From Castellaniella hirudinis (lineage in GTDB: Bacteria; Pseudomonadota; Gammaproteobacteria; Burkholderiales; Burkholderiaceae_B): a stretch of DNA of 64,000 bases. The notes beneath the pieces were generated by a model, which saw nothing but the letters and a program-made list of their open reading frames with translations, was not told the DNA's origin and made no database searches. Shown here piece by piece: positions 7,995-17,244 of this stretch (its first letter is position 1; each line of letters begins with the position of its first letter). The stretch is taken from contig NZ_JBHSDY010000002.1 in NCBI RefSeq assembly GCF_042651965.1, forward strand, positions 310,001 to 374,000. Direction: 5' to 3'. Made by a program: the position numbers and the translations under genes.

Positions 7995-9157
7995 TCGCTG
8001 CTCCCGAGAATCACCGCGCCCGTGCACAGGCAGCGGTCGTACGTCACCATGCCGAACCCGGTGACCAGGCCCAGGCGGGCGTCCTGCACGGCGCGTTCGC
8101 CGGCCTGCCCCGTCAGTTGCCGGATCGACTCCGTCATCCCCATGAACCCGCCGGCCGCGCCGGGCTGGCCGCTGGAAAGCTGTCCGCCGCTGGTGTTGTT
8201 GGGGAAACTGCCGTCATACGTGAGGGTGTGGCTGCGGACGAAGTCCGGGCCCTCGCCCTTGGCGCAAAAGCCCAGGTCCTCGAACTGCATCATCACGATG
8301 ACGGGGTAGTCGTCATAGGTGTGCACGAAATCGAGGTCATTCGGGCCGGCGTCGGCCTGCGCGTACAGTTCGTCGCGGTCCCGGAGCCAGCCGCCGCGCA
8401 CCATGACGGGGTCCTCGGCAAAGGCGTTGTGGCGCTCGATCGCGCCCCGCACCAGCGCATGCGGCAGTCCCAGATCGCGCGCACGCTCGGCGCTCATCAC
8501 CAGGAAGGCTTCGGCGCCCGCGCACGGCATGACGCAGTCGAACAGGTGCAGGGGATCGGCAATGGGGCGCGCCGCCATGTATTCTTCGAGCGTCAGCGGC
8601 TTCTTGAACAAGGCGTTGGGGTTGCGCAGCGCATTGTGCCGCTGCGCAACCGCGATGCGGCCGAAGTCCTCGCGCCGGGCGCCGAACTGGCGCATGTAGT
8701 GCGCGGTGATCAGGGCGAAGACGGAATTCGGCCCGCCCGAACCGTAGGGGTAGGTGGCGTCGCGCGAAAAATCACTGAAAGCGCCCAGCGTCTGCCGGAA
8801 CGAATCCACGTGATTGGTGTCCGCCGCCACGCACGCCACCACGTCGGCGTCGCCCGACTGCACGGCGCGCGCGGCACGGCGCAAGCACATCACGCCCGCC
8901 GCACCGCCGGTCGGCACGTGATCGAGCCAGCGCGGCGACAGCCCCAGGTGCTGGGTGACGCCGACCGCCGTATCCGGCACGAGCGAAAAGCTCGACAGGC
9001 ACAGCCCGTCGATGGCGTCTTTGTCGATGCCGCTCTGCTCGACCAGCGCCCGCACGGCCCGGCCGAGAAACCAGTGCGCGCCTTCGGTGGAAAAGCGCTG
9101 ATAGGGCACGGTGACGGGCACGGCCACGGCCACGCCGGCATAATCCCGGCGCGCCAT
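7991..9157 (-). CDS. Thiolase-like protein lacking canonical catalytic Cys and His
   Basis: A 388-residue thiolase-superfamily protein of the non-decarboxylating SCP2/lipid-transfer type. The segment that normally carries the nucleophilic Cys reads VPTGGAAGV (residues 82-89) with no Cys. The usual GHP histidine reads NNTSGGQLSSGQPG. The C-terminal strand has CLCTGAVILG. It is therefore unlikely to be a standard acetyl-CoA acyltransferase. Related thiolase-like proteins that pair with DUF35 partners include the steroid side-chain aldolase Ltp2, so a retro-aldol or other CoA-thioester reaction is possible. The start at 9157 has GGAGGGCAGGGCTG before it. It is translationally coupled to the DUF35-SDR gene. 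Confidence 0.85.
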   Translation of the reverse strand: MARRDYAGVAVAVPVTVPYQRFSTEGAHWFLGRAVRALVEQSGIDKDAIDGLCLSSFSLVPDTAVGVTQHLGLSPRWLDHVPTGGAAGVMCLRRAARAVQSGDADVVACVAADTNHVDSFRQTLGAFSDFSRDATYPYGSGGPNSVFALITAHYMRQFGARREDFGRIAVAQRHNALRNPNALFKKPLTLEEYMAARPIADPLHLFDCVMPCAGAEAFLVMSAERARDLGLPHALVRGAIERHNAFAEDPVMVRGGWLRDRDELYAQADAGPNDLDFVHTYDDYPVIVMMQFEDLGFCAKGEGPDFVRSHTLTYDGSFPNNTSGGQLSSGQPGAAGGFMGMTESIRQLTGQAGERAVQDARLGLVTGFGMVTYDRCLCTGAVILGSSE

Positions 9158-9203
9158 CAGCCCTGCCCTCCGCGCCCCGACGGCGTGAGAATGATCCAAT
9201 TTT

Positions 9204-10766
9204 TCATGAGAACAGGCCCTCGGTGGAAAATCCATGTCGCGCCAGGCTGTCGCGCAGCCGGCGGCCATGTTCGTCGGCCAGCGCCGCGTCGCGCAAATCC
9301 CGCAACGTGGCCGGCGCCATCACGCGGGCATCACGATCCAGCACGGTCATCAGCACCTCGTAATTGCGCAGGCCGCGCGCATGCGTGTCGCTGTAGCCCT
9401 TGACCAGGGTCTGGCATTTCGCCACTTCCAGCGCCAGCAGCGGATTCACGGCGGCGGCGGCTTTCAGATGCCGCAGCCAGGTTTCGATGCGCCCGGTTTC
9501 CAGCGCGTAGCGCAGCGTCGTGCGGCGCCAGCGGCCCCAGCGCGCCAGCACATACAGCAGCAGATAGCCCCGCAGCGAGCTGGTCTTGACGACCCGGCCC
9601 TCGCGGGTGAAATGCGCCACCAGCCGGTGCACGGCGTGCGGCCGGGCGAGCCAGCGCCCCAGGCCCGCAGGCAGCGTCTCGCAGATTTCCTCGATGCGCG
9701 GGTGCATGAATTCAGCGATGTCCAGGACCTGCGCGTCGCCGGCGCGGACTTCGTCGCGGACCCGCTCGAAGCGGCTGCCCCGGATCTTCAGATCGGCGAC
9801 CCGGATCGTGTCCTCATAGGACATCCAGAGCGCCAGATGGCGCGCGGCCTCGCGCAGCAATCCGGTGTGATCGCCCCCCGGGGCGCCCGCCAGGGCCTCC
9901 AGACGGTCCAGATACAGCCCGGCATAGTCCGGGTCCTGATAATCGACGAGCCGGCGGATGCCCGCGACGACGATTTCCCGGACGGGCTCCGGGTAGCCCT
10001 GCGCGCGATTCACCAGCGCGGCGACCTTGGGGTGCTTCGGCGCGGGCTGCACGGCGGCGGGCGCCGCGGCGGCCGGCGGGCGTGCAGCGCCCTCTTCCCC
10101 GCGCGCCCGGACGGTCGGACGCCCGGCGCTTTCGGAGCGCGTGTCCTGCGCGTGATCATGGCCGGTGGCAAAGGCCTGGAGACTTTGCTTGACGCCGACG
10201 CCGCCGCGCTCGATGGCTTCTTCGAACTGGCGGCGGCTGAACGGCAGGACGCCGGCGCCGCTCAGGGCGCCGAACAGCACCGCGCTGACCACGCTGCCTG
10301 CGCGCTCGGCGGCCTCGGCCATGTCGAAGCTCACGAAACGGCGCGCCGCGCGCCGCGTCTGACGCAGCAGCACGTCGCTGTCGACGCGGCCGTCGCCCAG
10401 CGCGGATTTCTCGGTGATGGAATAGACGCGGTGGGATGACGTGACCAGCGTCGTGCGATCCGGGGTGACGAGACCGCGCTGCACCGCGCGGCCGGCCTCC
10501 ATCAGCTCGGATGCCAGCACCACGTCCACGTCGCCCGGCATCGGCGCCTGGGCCAGCACCGGGGGACGGGCGTCCGGCGCACCGGCGCCGGGGAACAGTT
10601 CGACGTAGTAAATCGTGGCGCCGGTGCGCTGCGCGACCCCGGGCACCGAAGTGGTCTGGGCGAACCAGCCGTTTTCCTCGCCCAGATCCACGACCCAGTC
10701 GGCGAGCACGCCGCCGCCCTCGCCGCCCATGGCGAGAATGGCGATCTTGATAGGCTCGGAATACAC
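9204..10766 (-). CDS. Indolepyruvate-type oxidoreductase subunit beta, with C-terminal DUF6537-like region
   Basis: About 520 residues. The first 200 are the pyruvate:ferredoxin oxidoreductase gamma-type domain (KIAILAMGGEGGGVLADWVVD, VPGVAQRTGATIYYVE), which binds the CoA/thiamine complex in 2-oxoacid oxidoreductases. A low-complexity Pro/Ala linker (about 230-250) leads to a mostly helical C-terminal region that fits the DUF6537 domain found in this subfamily. The start is taken as GTG at 10766 because GGAGG lies 7 bases upstream; an ATG at 10805 overlaps the end of iorA but has no ribosome site. The partner alpha subunit is encoded immediately upstream. The likely substrate class is aryl-2-oxoacids, not proven here. 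Confidence 0.85.
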   Translation of the reverse strand: MYSEPIKIAILAMGGEGGGVLADWVVDLGEENGWFAQTTSVPGVAQRTGATIYYVELFPGAGAPDARPPVLAQAPMPGDVDVVLASELMEAGRAVQRGLVTPDRTTLVTSSHRVYSITEKSALGDGRVDSDVLLRQTRRAARRFVSFDMAEAAERAGSVVSAVLFGALSGAGVLPFSRRQFEEAIERGGVGVKQSLQAFATGHDHAQDTRSESAGRPTVRARGEEGAARPPAAAAPAAVQPAPKHPKVAALVNRAQGYPEPVREIVVAGIRRLVDYQDPDYAGLYLDRLEALAGAPGGDHTGLLREAARHLALWMSYEDTIRVADLKIRGSRFERVRDEVRAGDAQVLDIAEFMHPRIEEICETLPAGLGRWLARPHAVHRLVAHFTREGRVVKTSSLRGYLLLYVLARWGRWRRTTLRYALETGRIETWLRHLKAAAAVNPLLALEVAKCQTLVKGYSDTHARGLRNYEVLMTVLDRDARVMAPATLRDLRDAALADEHGRRLRDSLARHGFSTEGLFS

Positions 10767-10794
10767 GGCAGCGCCTCCGGGAGTGGTCAGGGAT

Positions 10795-13044
10795 TCAGAA
10801 CGCATACTTGGCCCGACGCTTGGCTTCGCCGCGCTGCAGCCAGGCGATCACGCGGGTGCGCAGCCGATGCCGCAGCCGGTCCCAGCGCGTGGGATTGCTG
10901 ATGATGCTGGCGCGGAAGAACGACGGGCACAGCACCGCCGCATGCGCGACCTCGCCGCAATGGCCGCAGCCCACGCAACTGTCCATCACGGCGGTCACCG
11001 GGTCCTGGCGCAAGGGGTCGGGATTGTCCCGGATCGTGAGCGACGGACAACCCGACAGCCGGATACAGGAGTGATCCCCGGTGCAGGTATCGGGGTCCAC
11101 CCCGAAGCGTTCGCGCACCACGCGCCGGCCCGCGGCGACCGCCTTGCGCGCCAGCGGCTTTTCGCGCCGCTGCTTGTTGAGCATGCATTCGCTCTGCGCG
11201 ATCAGGACCTTGGGTCCCGGCTTCGTGGTGGTCAGGGCTTCGCGCAGCGCGCCGGTCATCGCCTTGAGGTCGTAGGTGCGCCGCAGGGTGCGGACCCACT
11301 CGACGCCCACGCCCCGGACGGCCGATTCGATCGCATGGCCCGTGCTGCGGGTGGGGTTGTGCGCATGGCTGGACAGAATGTCCTGGCCGCCGGTCGCCGC
11401 GGTGTAGTTGTTGTCGACAATGATGGTCAGGTTGTCGCTCTGGTTGAAGACGGCATTGGCGACGCCGCTGGTCAGGCCGTTGTGCCAGAAGCCGCCGTCG
11501 CCCATGATGGAAATGGCGCGCCGGGCCGCCGGGGCGCCGCCCGGCGCCACATTGAAGGCCGAGGCGCTGGCGGCTCCCAGGCCATAGCCCATGGTCGTGC
11601 TGCCCAGATTGAAGGGCGGCAGGATCGAGAACAACTGGCAGCCGATGTCGGCGCTGATGTGGTGCGCGCCCAGTTCGCGCTCGACCAGCTTGATCGCCGT
11701 GAAGACCGGCCGCTCGGGGCATCCCGTGCACAGGCCGGGCGGGCGCGGATACACCGTCTGTTCGAGCGGCGGCAAGACCTCGTCCGGCACGTCAACGGCG
11801 GATCCGGCGGTTGCAAGCCGGGTTGGCGCGGCCTCGGCCGACGCGGATTCAAGCGCCGCAGCCTGCGCTGACGCCGATGCCGGACCCGCCTCGGTCTGCG
11901 CGGGCTCGGCCTGAATCAGGCCGTACTGCTCCAGGAATGCGCGCACCCCGCCGTACACGACGGCGGTGTTGTATTCACCGGCCAGCGGCAGCACGTCCTT
12001 GCCGTGCAACGCGGTCGGCAGGCCGAGCCGGCGCAGAATGTCCGCCACGTTCTGCTCGATGAAATTGGGCTGCCCCTCTTCCAGGACCAGCACCGCGCGC
12101 CGGCCCCGGCAGAAACGCTCGAATTCGGCGTCCACCAGCGGGTAGGCCACGTTCATCACGTACAGCGGAATCCTGGAGTCGCCGTGGACGTTGGCCAGGC
12201 CCAGGCGCTGCAAGGCCCGGATCAGGGCGTTGTAGAGTCCGCCCTGGAGGGCGATGCCGACGTCGGCCGCGTCCTCGAAGAAGAATTCATTCAAGCCGCG
12301 CTCCTGGATGAAGCGCACGGCGGCAGGCCAGCGGTCCTGCACTTTTTCACGTTCATGCAGAAAGCTGGCGGGCGGCAATACGATCCGGTCCACGTCGCGC
12401 GCCGGGTTTTCGAGGGCATCCTTGACCGTGAAAGACGGCGCGCGGTTATCCGCGGCAATGAACTGCCCGTGCAAGTGGCAGGAACGGATGCGCACCTGCA
12501 GCATGACCGGCGTGTGGCTGGCCTCGGACAGGTCGAAACCGTCCTTGACCGCCTGCACGATGCAGGGCAGGTTCGGGCGCGGGTCCAGCAGCCACATCTG
12601 GGATTTCATCGCAAACGCGTGGCTGCGCTCCTGCATGATCGAAGAGCCTTCGCCGTAGTCCTCGCCCACGATCACCAGCGCGCCGCCGGTCACGCCGCCC
12701 GAGGCCAGATTCGCCAGCGCGTCCGAGGCCACATTGGTGCCCACCGTGGCCTTGAACGTGACCGCGCCGCGCAGCGGATAGTTCACCGACGCGGACAGCG
12801 TCGCGGCGGCCGTGGCCTCGCTGGCGCTGTTTTCGAAACGGATCCCGTATTCGGCCAGGATGTCCTGGGCATCGGCGAGCACGTCCATCAGGTGCGAGAT
12901 AGGCGCCCCCTGATAGCCTGCAATATAGGCCACCCCCGATTCCAGCAAGGCCTTGGTGACGGCGAGTATGCCCTCGCCCCGGAAGACCTCTCCTTCCGAC
13001 AACCGCAGTTTCTCGACTTCAGCGACGAACGATCGTTCCGCCAT
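10795..13044 (-). CDS. iorA: Indolepyruvate ferredoxin oxidoreductase subunit alpha
   Basis: A 749-residue thiamine-diphosphate enzyme that oxidatively decarboxylates aryl-2-oxoacids to acyl-CoA with ferredoxin as acceptor. The order is the pyrimidine-binding domain (about 1-190, beginning at GNEGILAVTKALLESG-like EGILAVTKALLESG), a middle domain, and the ThDP-binding domain with CTGCPERPVF near 440 and MGDGGFWHNG near 505. A C-terminal iron-sulfur part follows with CxGDxxC and the run CVGCGHC plus a late Cys. Between the middle and ThDP domains is an Ala/Ser-rich stretch (about 385-420) unusual for the family, probably a flexible linker. It is the first gene of the large leftward operon. Its promoter region (13045-13220) is shared with a divergent MarR gene and holds a MarR-type palindrome. 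Confidence 0.9.
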   Translation of the reverse strand: MAERSFVAEVEKLRLSEGEVFRGEGILAVTKALLESGVAYIAGYQGAPISHLMDVLADAQDILAEYGIRFENSASEATAAATLSASVNYPLRGAVTFKATVGTNVASDALANLASGGVTGGALVIVGEDYGEGSSIMQERSHAFAMKSQMWLLDPRPNLPCIVQAVKDGFDLSEASHTPVMLQVRIRSCHLHGQFIAADNRAPSFTVKDALENPARDVDRIVLPPASFLHEREKVQDRWPAAVRFIQERGLNEFFFEDAADVGIALQGGLYNALIRALQRLGLANVHGDSRIPLYVMNVAYPLVDAEFERFCRGRRAVLVLEEGQPNFIEQNVADILRRLGLPTALHGKDVLPLAGEYNTAVVYGGVRAFLEQYGLIQAEPAQTEAGPASASAQAAALESASAEAAPTRLATAGSAVDVPDEVLPPLEQTVYPRPPGLCTGCPERPVFTAIKLVERELGAHHISADIGCQLFSILPPFNLGSTTMGYGLGAASASAFNVAPGGAPAARRAISIMGDGGFWHNGLTSGVANAVFNQSDNLTIIVDNNYTAATGGQDILSSHAHNPTRSTGHAIESAVRGVGVEWVRTLRRTYDLKAMTGALREALTTTKPGPKVLIAQSECMLNKQRREKPLARKAVAAGRRVVRERFGVDPDTCTGDHSCIRLSGCPSLTIRDNPDPLRQDPVTAVMDSCVGCGHCGEVAHAAVLCPSFFRASIISNPTRWDRLRHRLRTRVIAWLQRGEAKRRAKYAF

Positions 13045-13098
13045 GGCGTGCTCCAGAACCGTGGATCCGCCGCCCCACGGGGGAAGCGTTTGAGGAAA

Positions 13099-13131
13099 TT
13101 ATAATTTAGAAGTGAATATATTCATTATCAT
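13099..13131 (-). promoter_or_regulatory. Candidate promoter/MarR operator upstream of iorA
   Basis: An AT-rich island in GC-rich DNA, 55-87 bases before iorA. On the minus strand it reads ATGATA, 9 bases, then TTCACTTCTAAATTATAA. This is a weaker version of the element before the ligase and SDR genes, at the same spacing. Overlapping it is a perfect 12-bp palindrome TGAATATATTCA (13113-13124), typical of MarR operators. The divergent MarR gene starts 90 bases away, so the site could control both directions. The assignment is by pattern only. Confidence 0.55.
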
Positions 13132-13220
13132 GATTTACCCTAGGTCCAGGGTCGATCGCGGTCCGTGGGGCTTAGAATTGAGGCCGCCCGCCACCGAGCG
13201 CCTCACGCTTCAGGAAACAG

Positions 13221-13718
13221 ATGTCGAATCTCATGGAACCCAGCCCGCCCACAGCGCCCAGCTTCGTCGAAGGCTATCTGCCTGCCCTGCTGGCGCGGGC
13301 CAGCCAGCTCATTTCGGGGGAATTCCATCTCGTCGCGCGCCAGCACGGCTTTTCCATTTCCGAATGGCGTGTGATGGCCTCGCTGGCCGACGGCCATCTG
13401 ATCAGCATCGGCGACCTGGCCCAGCTCACCGTGACCAAGCAGCCCACCGTCACCCGCCTGCTGGACCGCATGGAAGCCAAAGGCCAGGTCGAACGGGTGC
13501 CCCATCCGAGCGATCGGCGCATCACGCTGGTGCACATCACTCCTGAAGGCTCGCGGACGATCCAGCACCTCATCGAACTGGCCCGGGAACACGAACGCCG
13601 GGTCCTGGAACCCTTCGGGCTCGCCCGCGCCGAGGAACTGAAGAAGACGCTGCGGCAGATCATCCAGTTGCACGCCGTCCAGCCGGACGGGGACGCGGCC
13701 GCAGCGGCCGACGACTAG
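13221..13718 (+). CDS. MarR-family transcriptional regulator (first of three)
   Basis: A 165-residue winged-helix regulator. It has helix alpha-1 for dimerisation, the DNA-binding part LAQLTVTKQPTVTRLLDRMEAKGQVER at about 72-98, then the wing with PHPSDRRITLVHIT. MarR proteins usually repress nearby genes and are released by small aromatic ligands or CoA thioesters. The start at 13221 has AGGAA 5 bases upstream. It is divergent from iorA across a 176-base region carrying a 12-bp palindrome, so it is the best candidate regulator of the iorA-livF operon. It converges on a second MarR gene, with only 7 bases between their ends. Confidence 0.92.
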   Translation: MSNLMEPSPPTAPSFVEGYLPALLARASQLISGEFHLVARQHGFSISEWRVMASLADGHLISIGDLAQLTVTKQPTVTRLLDRMEAKGQVERVPHPSDRRITLVHITPEGSRTIQHLIELAREHERRVLEPFGLARAEELKKTLRQIIQLHAVQPDGDAAAAADD

Positions 13719-13725
13719 GGCCTGT

Positions 13726-14196
13726 TCAATGCTCGGATAGATTCGTGGCCATGTGCCGGAGCGTCTCCATCAGACGCTCCAGATCGTCGGCGCTCAGGCC
13801 CTGATAGCCACGGACGAATATCCGGTGGGTGGCCTGCTCGATCCGGGTGGCCAGCGCCTCGCCCTCGGCCGTGATCAGCACGTCGGTGACCCGCCCGTCC
13901 TCGGCATTGGTGCGCATCTCGATCAGGCCGTCTTCGCGCATCCGCTGAAGGATACGCGTCAAGGTCGAAGGCTTGATGATCACATGGGTGGCCAGCGTGG
14001 AGACGCTGACGATCCCGTGCCGGCGCAGAATGAGCAGCACGCGCCGCTGGGGAATGCCGGTATTCAGGCGCTTGAGCACCCGCTCCAGCTCCTGCGTGTA
14101 CAGGGCATGGAGGCGGACCAGCCAATAGAATGGAAACTCGTCGTAGTGGAAGTCCGTGCCTTCCGGAATGAACCGCTGCGGATCAGTGCCAGCCAT
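13726..14196 (-). CDS. MarR-family transcriptional regulator (second of three)
   Basis: A 156-residue MarR protein with the winged-helix part TLATHVIIKPSTLTRILQRMREDGLIEMR and the wing DGRVTDVLIT. It is only distantly similar to the neighbouring regulator. The gene lies 97 bases downstream of the CoA ligase gene on the same strand, so it is probably co-transcribed with it and may autoregulate through the ligase promoter. The ribosome site AGGAG is only 2 bases from the ATG, shorter than normal, which could mean low expression. The 97-base gap upstream shows no clear promoter in the correct direction. Confidence 0.9.
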   Translation of the reverse strand: MAGTDPQRFIPEGTDFHYDEFPFYWLVRLHALYTQELERVLKRLNTGIPQRRVLLILRRHGIVSVSTLATHVIIKPSTLTRILQRMREDGLIEMRTNAEDGRVTDVLITAEGEALATRIEQATHRIFVRGYQGLSADDLERLMETLRHMATNLSEH

Positions 14197-14293
14197 GACT
14201 CCTGCCTAAACCAGACGAGCCCCGCCCCCGGATGCGGGCGGCACGCTCTTGTGCGCATCATACTTGACAAGAACGGGCCGCTCCGAGGGCGGT

Positions 14294-15904
14294 TCAGGCG
14301 GACGGATGCAGCTTGAAGCGCTGCAGCTTGCCGGTCTGGGTACGCGGCAGGGCGTCCACGAACTCGACCGCGCGCGGATACTTGTAGGGCGCGACCGTCG
14401 CTTTGACGAAATCCTGCAAGGTCTTGACCATCGCCTCATCCCGCGCCTGGCCGGGCCGCAGGACCACGAAGGCCTTGACGATCTGACCGCGCTGCTCGTC
14501 GGGCACGCCGATCACGGCGCACTCCGCCACGGCGGGATGCTGCATCAGCGCCTCCTCGACCTCGGGCGCGGCGATGTTGTAGCCCGACGAGATGATCATG
14601 TCATCCGTGCGCGCCTGATAGAAGAAATAGCCGTCGGCATCCATCAGGTAGGCGTCGCCCGTCAGGTTCCAGCCATCCCGCACGTAGGCTTTCTGGCGCG
14701 GGTCGGCCAGGTAGCGGCACCCCGTGGGACCTTGCACCGCCAGCTTGCCGATGGTGCCGGGGGGCACTTCCCGCCCTTCGTCGTCCACCACCTTGGCGCG
14801 GTAGCCGGGCACCGGCTTGCCGGTGGCGCCGGGACGGGCGTTGCTTTCGTCGTGCGAAATGAAGATGTGCAGCATCTCGGTCGCGCCGATCCCGTCGATC
14901 AGTTCGATGCCCGTCGCTTCCTTCCACAGCGCGCGCGTCGCGGCCGGCAAGGCCTCGCCTGCCGACACGCACTTGCGCAAGGGAGACTGCCGCAGCTCGG
15001 CGCCATGCGCCGCCAGCGCCCGGTAGGACGTGGGCGCCGTGAATACCACGGTGGCACCGAATTCGCGGATGCCCTCGAGCAGCAGCGGCGGACCGGCCTT
15101 TTCCAGCAGGACCGCAGTCGCGCCCACGCGCAGGGGAAACAGCAGCAGCCCCCCCAGGCCGAAAGTGAAGGCCAGCGGCGGGCTGCCGATGAACACGTCG
15201 TCCGCCGCAGGCCGCAGCACGTACTTGGGCCAGCAATCGCAGATCGCCATGACGTCGCGGTGGAAATGCATGGTGGCCTTGGGCACGCCCGTGGTCCCGG
15301 ACGTGAAGCCCAGGATGCAGGTATCGTCGGCGGCCGTCTCGACGTTCCGGAAATCGGCCGGCATCCGCGCCATGGCGGCCTCCAGGCCTTCCGGCCCGTC
15401 CTCATGGAAGAAGCGCAATTGCCGCAAGCCCGGCTGCTGCCGCGCCGCGAGGTTCATTTCCTCGGCCAGCGCGGCATCGCACAAGGCGTGGGTGACCTGT
15501 CCGATTTCCAGGATGGCGTTCAATTCCTTGGCACGCAGCAGCGGCATCGTCGCCACGGCGACGCCGCCCGCCTTCATGACGGCGAACCAGCAGGCCGCCA
15601 GCATGGGATTGTTGGGCGCGCGCAGCAGCACGCGGTTGCCCGGCGCCAGGCCCATGTCCCGTACCAGCACGTGGGCGATGCGATTGGCCCGCTCCTGCAG
15701 GTCGGCGTACGTCCAGGTCACGCCCGGCGCACGGATGCAGGTCCGATCACCCCGCCCTTCGGCGACGTGGCGGTCGAGCAGCTCGGTGGCGCAATTCAGG
15801 CGCTCGGGAAACTGCAGTTCGGGCAGATCGAACAGGAATTCGGGCTGCTGCTCCGGCGGCGGCAGATGGTCGCGGGCGAAAGTATCGATGTGGGCGCTGT
15901 ACAC
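14294..15904 (-). CDS. Benzoate-CoA ligase-family acyl-CoA synthetase (aromatic acid activation)
   Basis: About 536 residues of the AMP-forming acyl-CoA synthetase family. The nucleotide motif TSGTTGVPKATMHFHRD, the core DGIGATEML, the hinge YFFYQARTDDMIISSGYNI and the late catalytic Lys in TQTGKLQ are all present. Overall it looks most like the benzoate / 2-aminobenzoate-CoA ligase branch, so it should make an aryl-CoA from ATP and CoA; the acid is not identifiable. The start is GTG at 15904 (GGGGAGACA upstream). The ORF stays open to 16066, but that extension runs through the promoter and is not coding. It has its own promoter and a MarR gene downstream. Confidence 0.87.
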   Translation of the reverse strand: MYSAHIDTFARDHLPPPEQQPEFLFDLPELQFPERLNCATELLDRHVAEGRGDRTCIRAPGVTWTYADLQERANRIAHVLVRDMGLAPGNRVLLRAPNNPMLAACWFAVMKAGGVAVATMPLLRAKELNAILEIGQVTHALCDAALAEEMNLAARQQPGLRQLRFFHEDGPEGLEAAMARMPADFRNVETAADDTCILGFTSGTTGVPKATMHFHRDVMAICDCWPKYVLRPAADDVFIGSPPLAFTFGLGGLLLFPLRVGATAVLLEKAGPPLLLEGIREFGATVVFTAPTSYRALAAHGAELRQSPLRKCVSAGEALPAATRALWKEATGIELIDGIGATEMLHIFISHDESNARPGATGKPVPGYRAKVVDDEGREVPPGTIGKLAVQGPTGCRYLADPRQKAYVRDGWNLTGDAYLMDADGYFFYQARTDDMIISSGYNIAAPEVEEALMQHPAVAECAVIGVPDEQRGQIVKAFVVLRPGQARDEAMVKTLQDFVKATVAPYKYPRAVEFVDALPRTQTGKLQRFKLHPSA

Positions 15905-15990
15905 GATGGATTGTCTCCCCGGCGTGATGGCCGCCGGGCGGGTGCGCGGAAACAAGTCACGAGCACACCCGGCGGATGTTAATTTAGTTA

Positions 15991-16024
15991 TTATTAATTT
16001 ATATATGAAATAAATAGCTGTCAA
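15991..16024 (-). promoter_or_regulatory. Promoter/operator of the CoA ligase gene
   Basis: On the minus strand this reads TTGACA (consensus -35), 9 bases, then TTCATATATAAATTAATAA. A -10 of the form TAAATT lies 17 bases after the -35. It matches the element before the SDR operon at 18 of 19 core positions with identical spacing. The core is AT-rich and imperfectly palindromic, as expected for a MarR operator overlapping a promoter. It is about 90 bases before the ligase GTG and just downstream of the acyl-CoA dehydrogenase gene. Confidence 0.7.
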
Positions 16025-16076
16025 TGCGGGATGACCACATGCCTGCTGCTTTCGGCATGCGGCCACCCGGCCGGGC

Positions 16077-17243
<1,167 letters not shown>

Positions 17244-17244
17244 C

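Noticed and set aside
14264..14269. TTGACA on the plus strand near the ligase 3' end
   Set aside because: No -10 follows at proper spacing, and the downstream plus strand carries no gene.
15905..16066. N-terminal extension of the CoA ligase
   Set aside because: It runs through a consensus promoter and AT-rich operator. The family match starts at the GTG at 15904.
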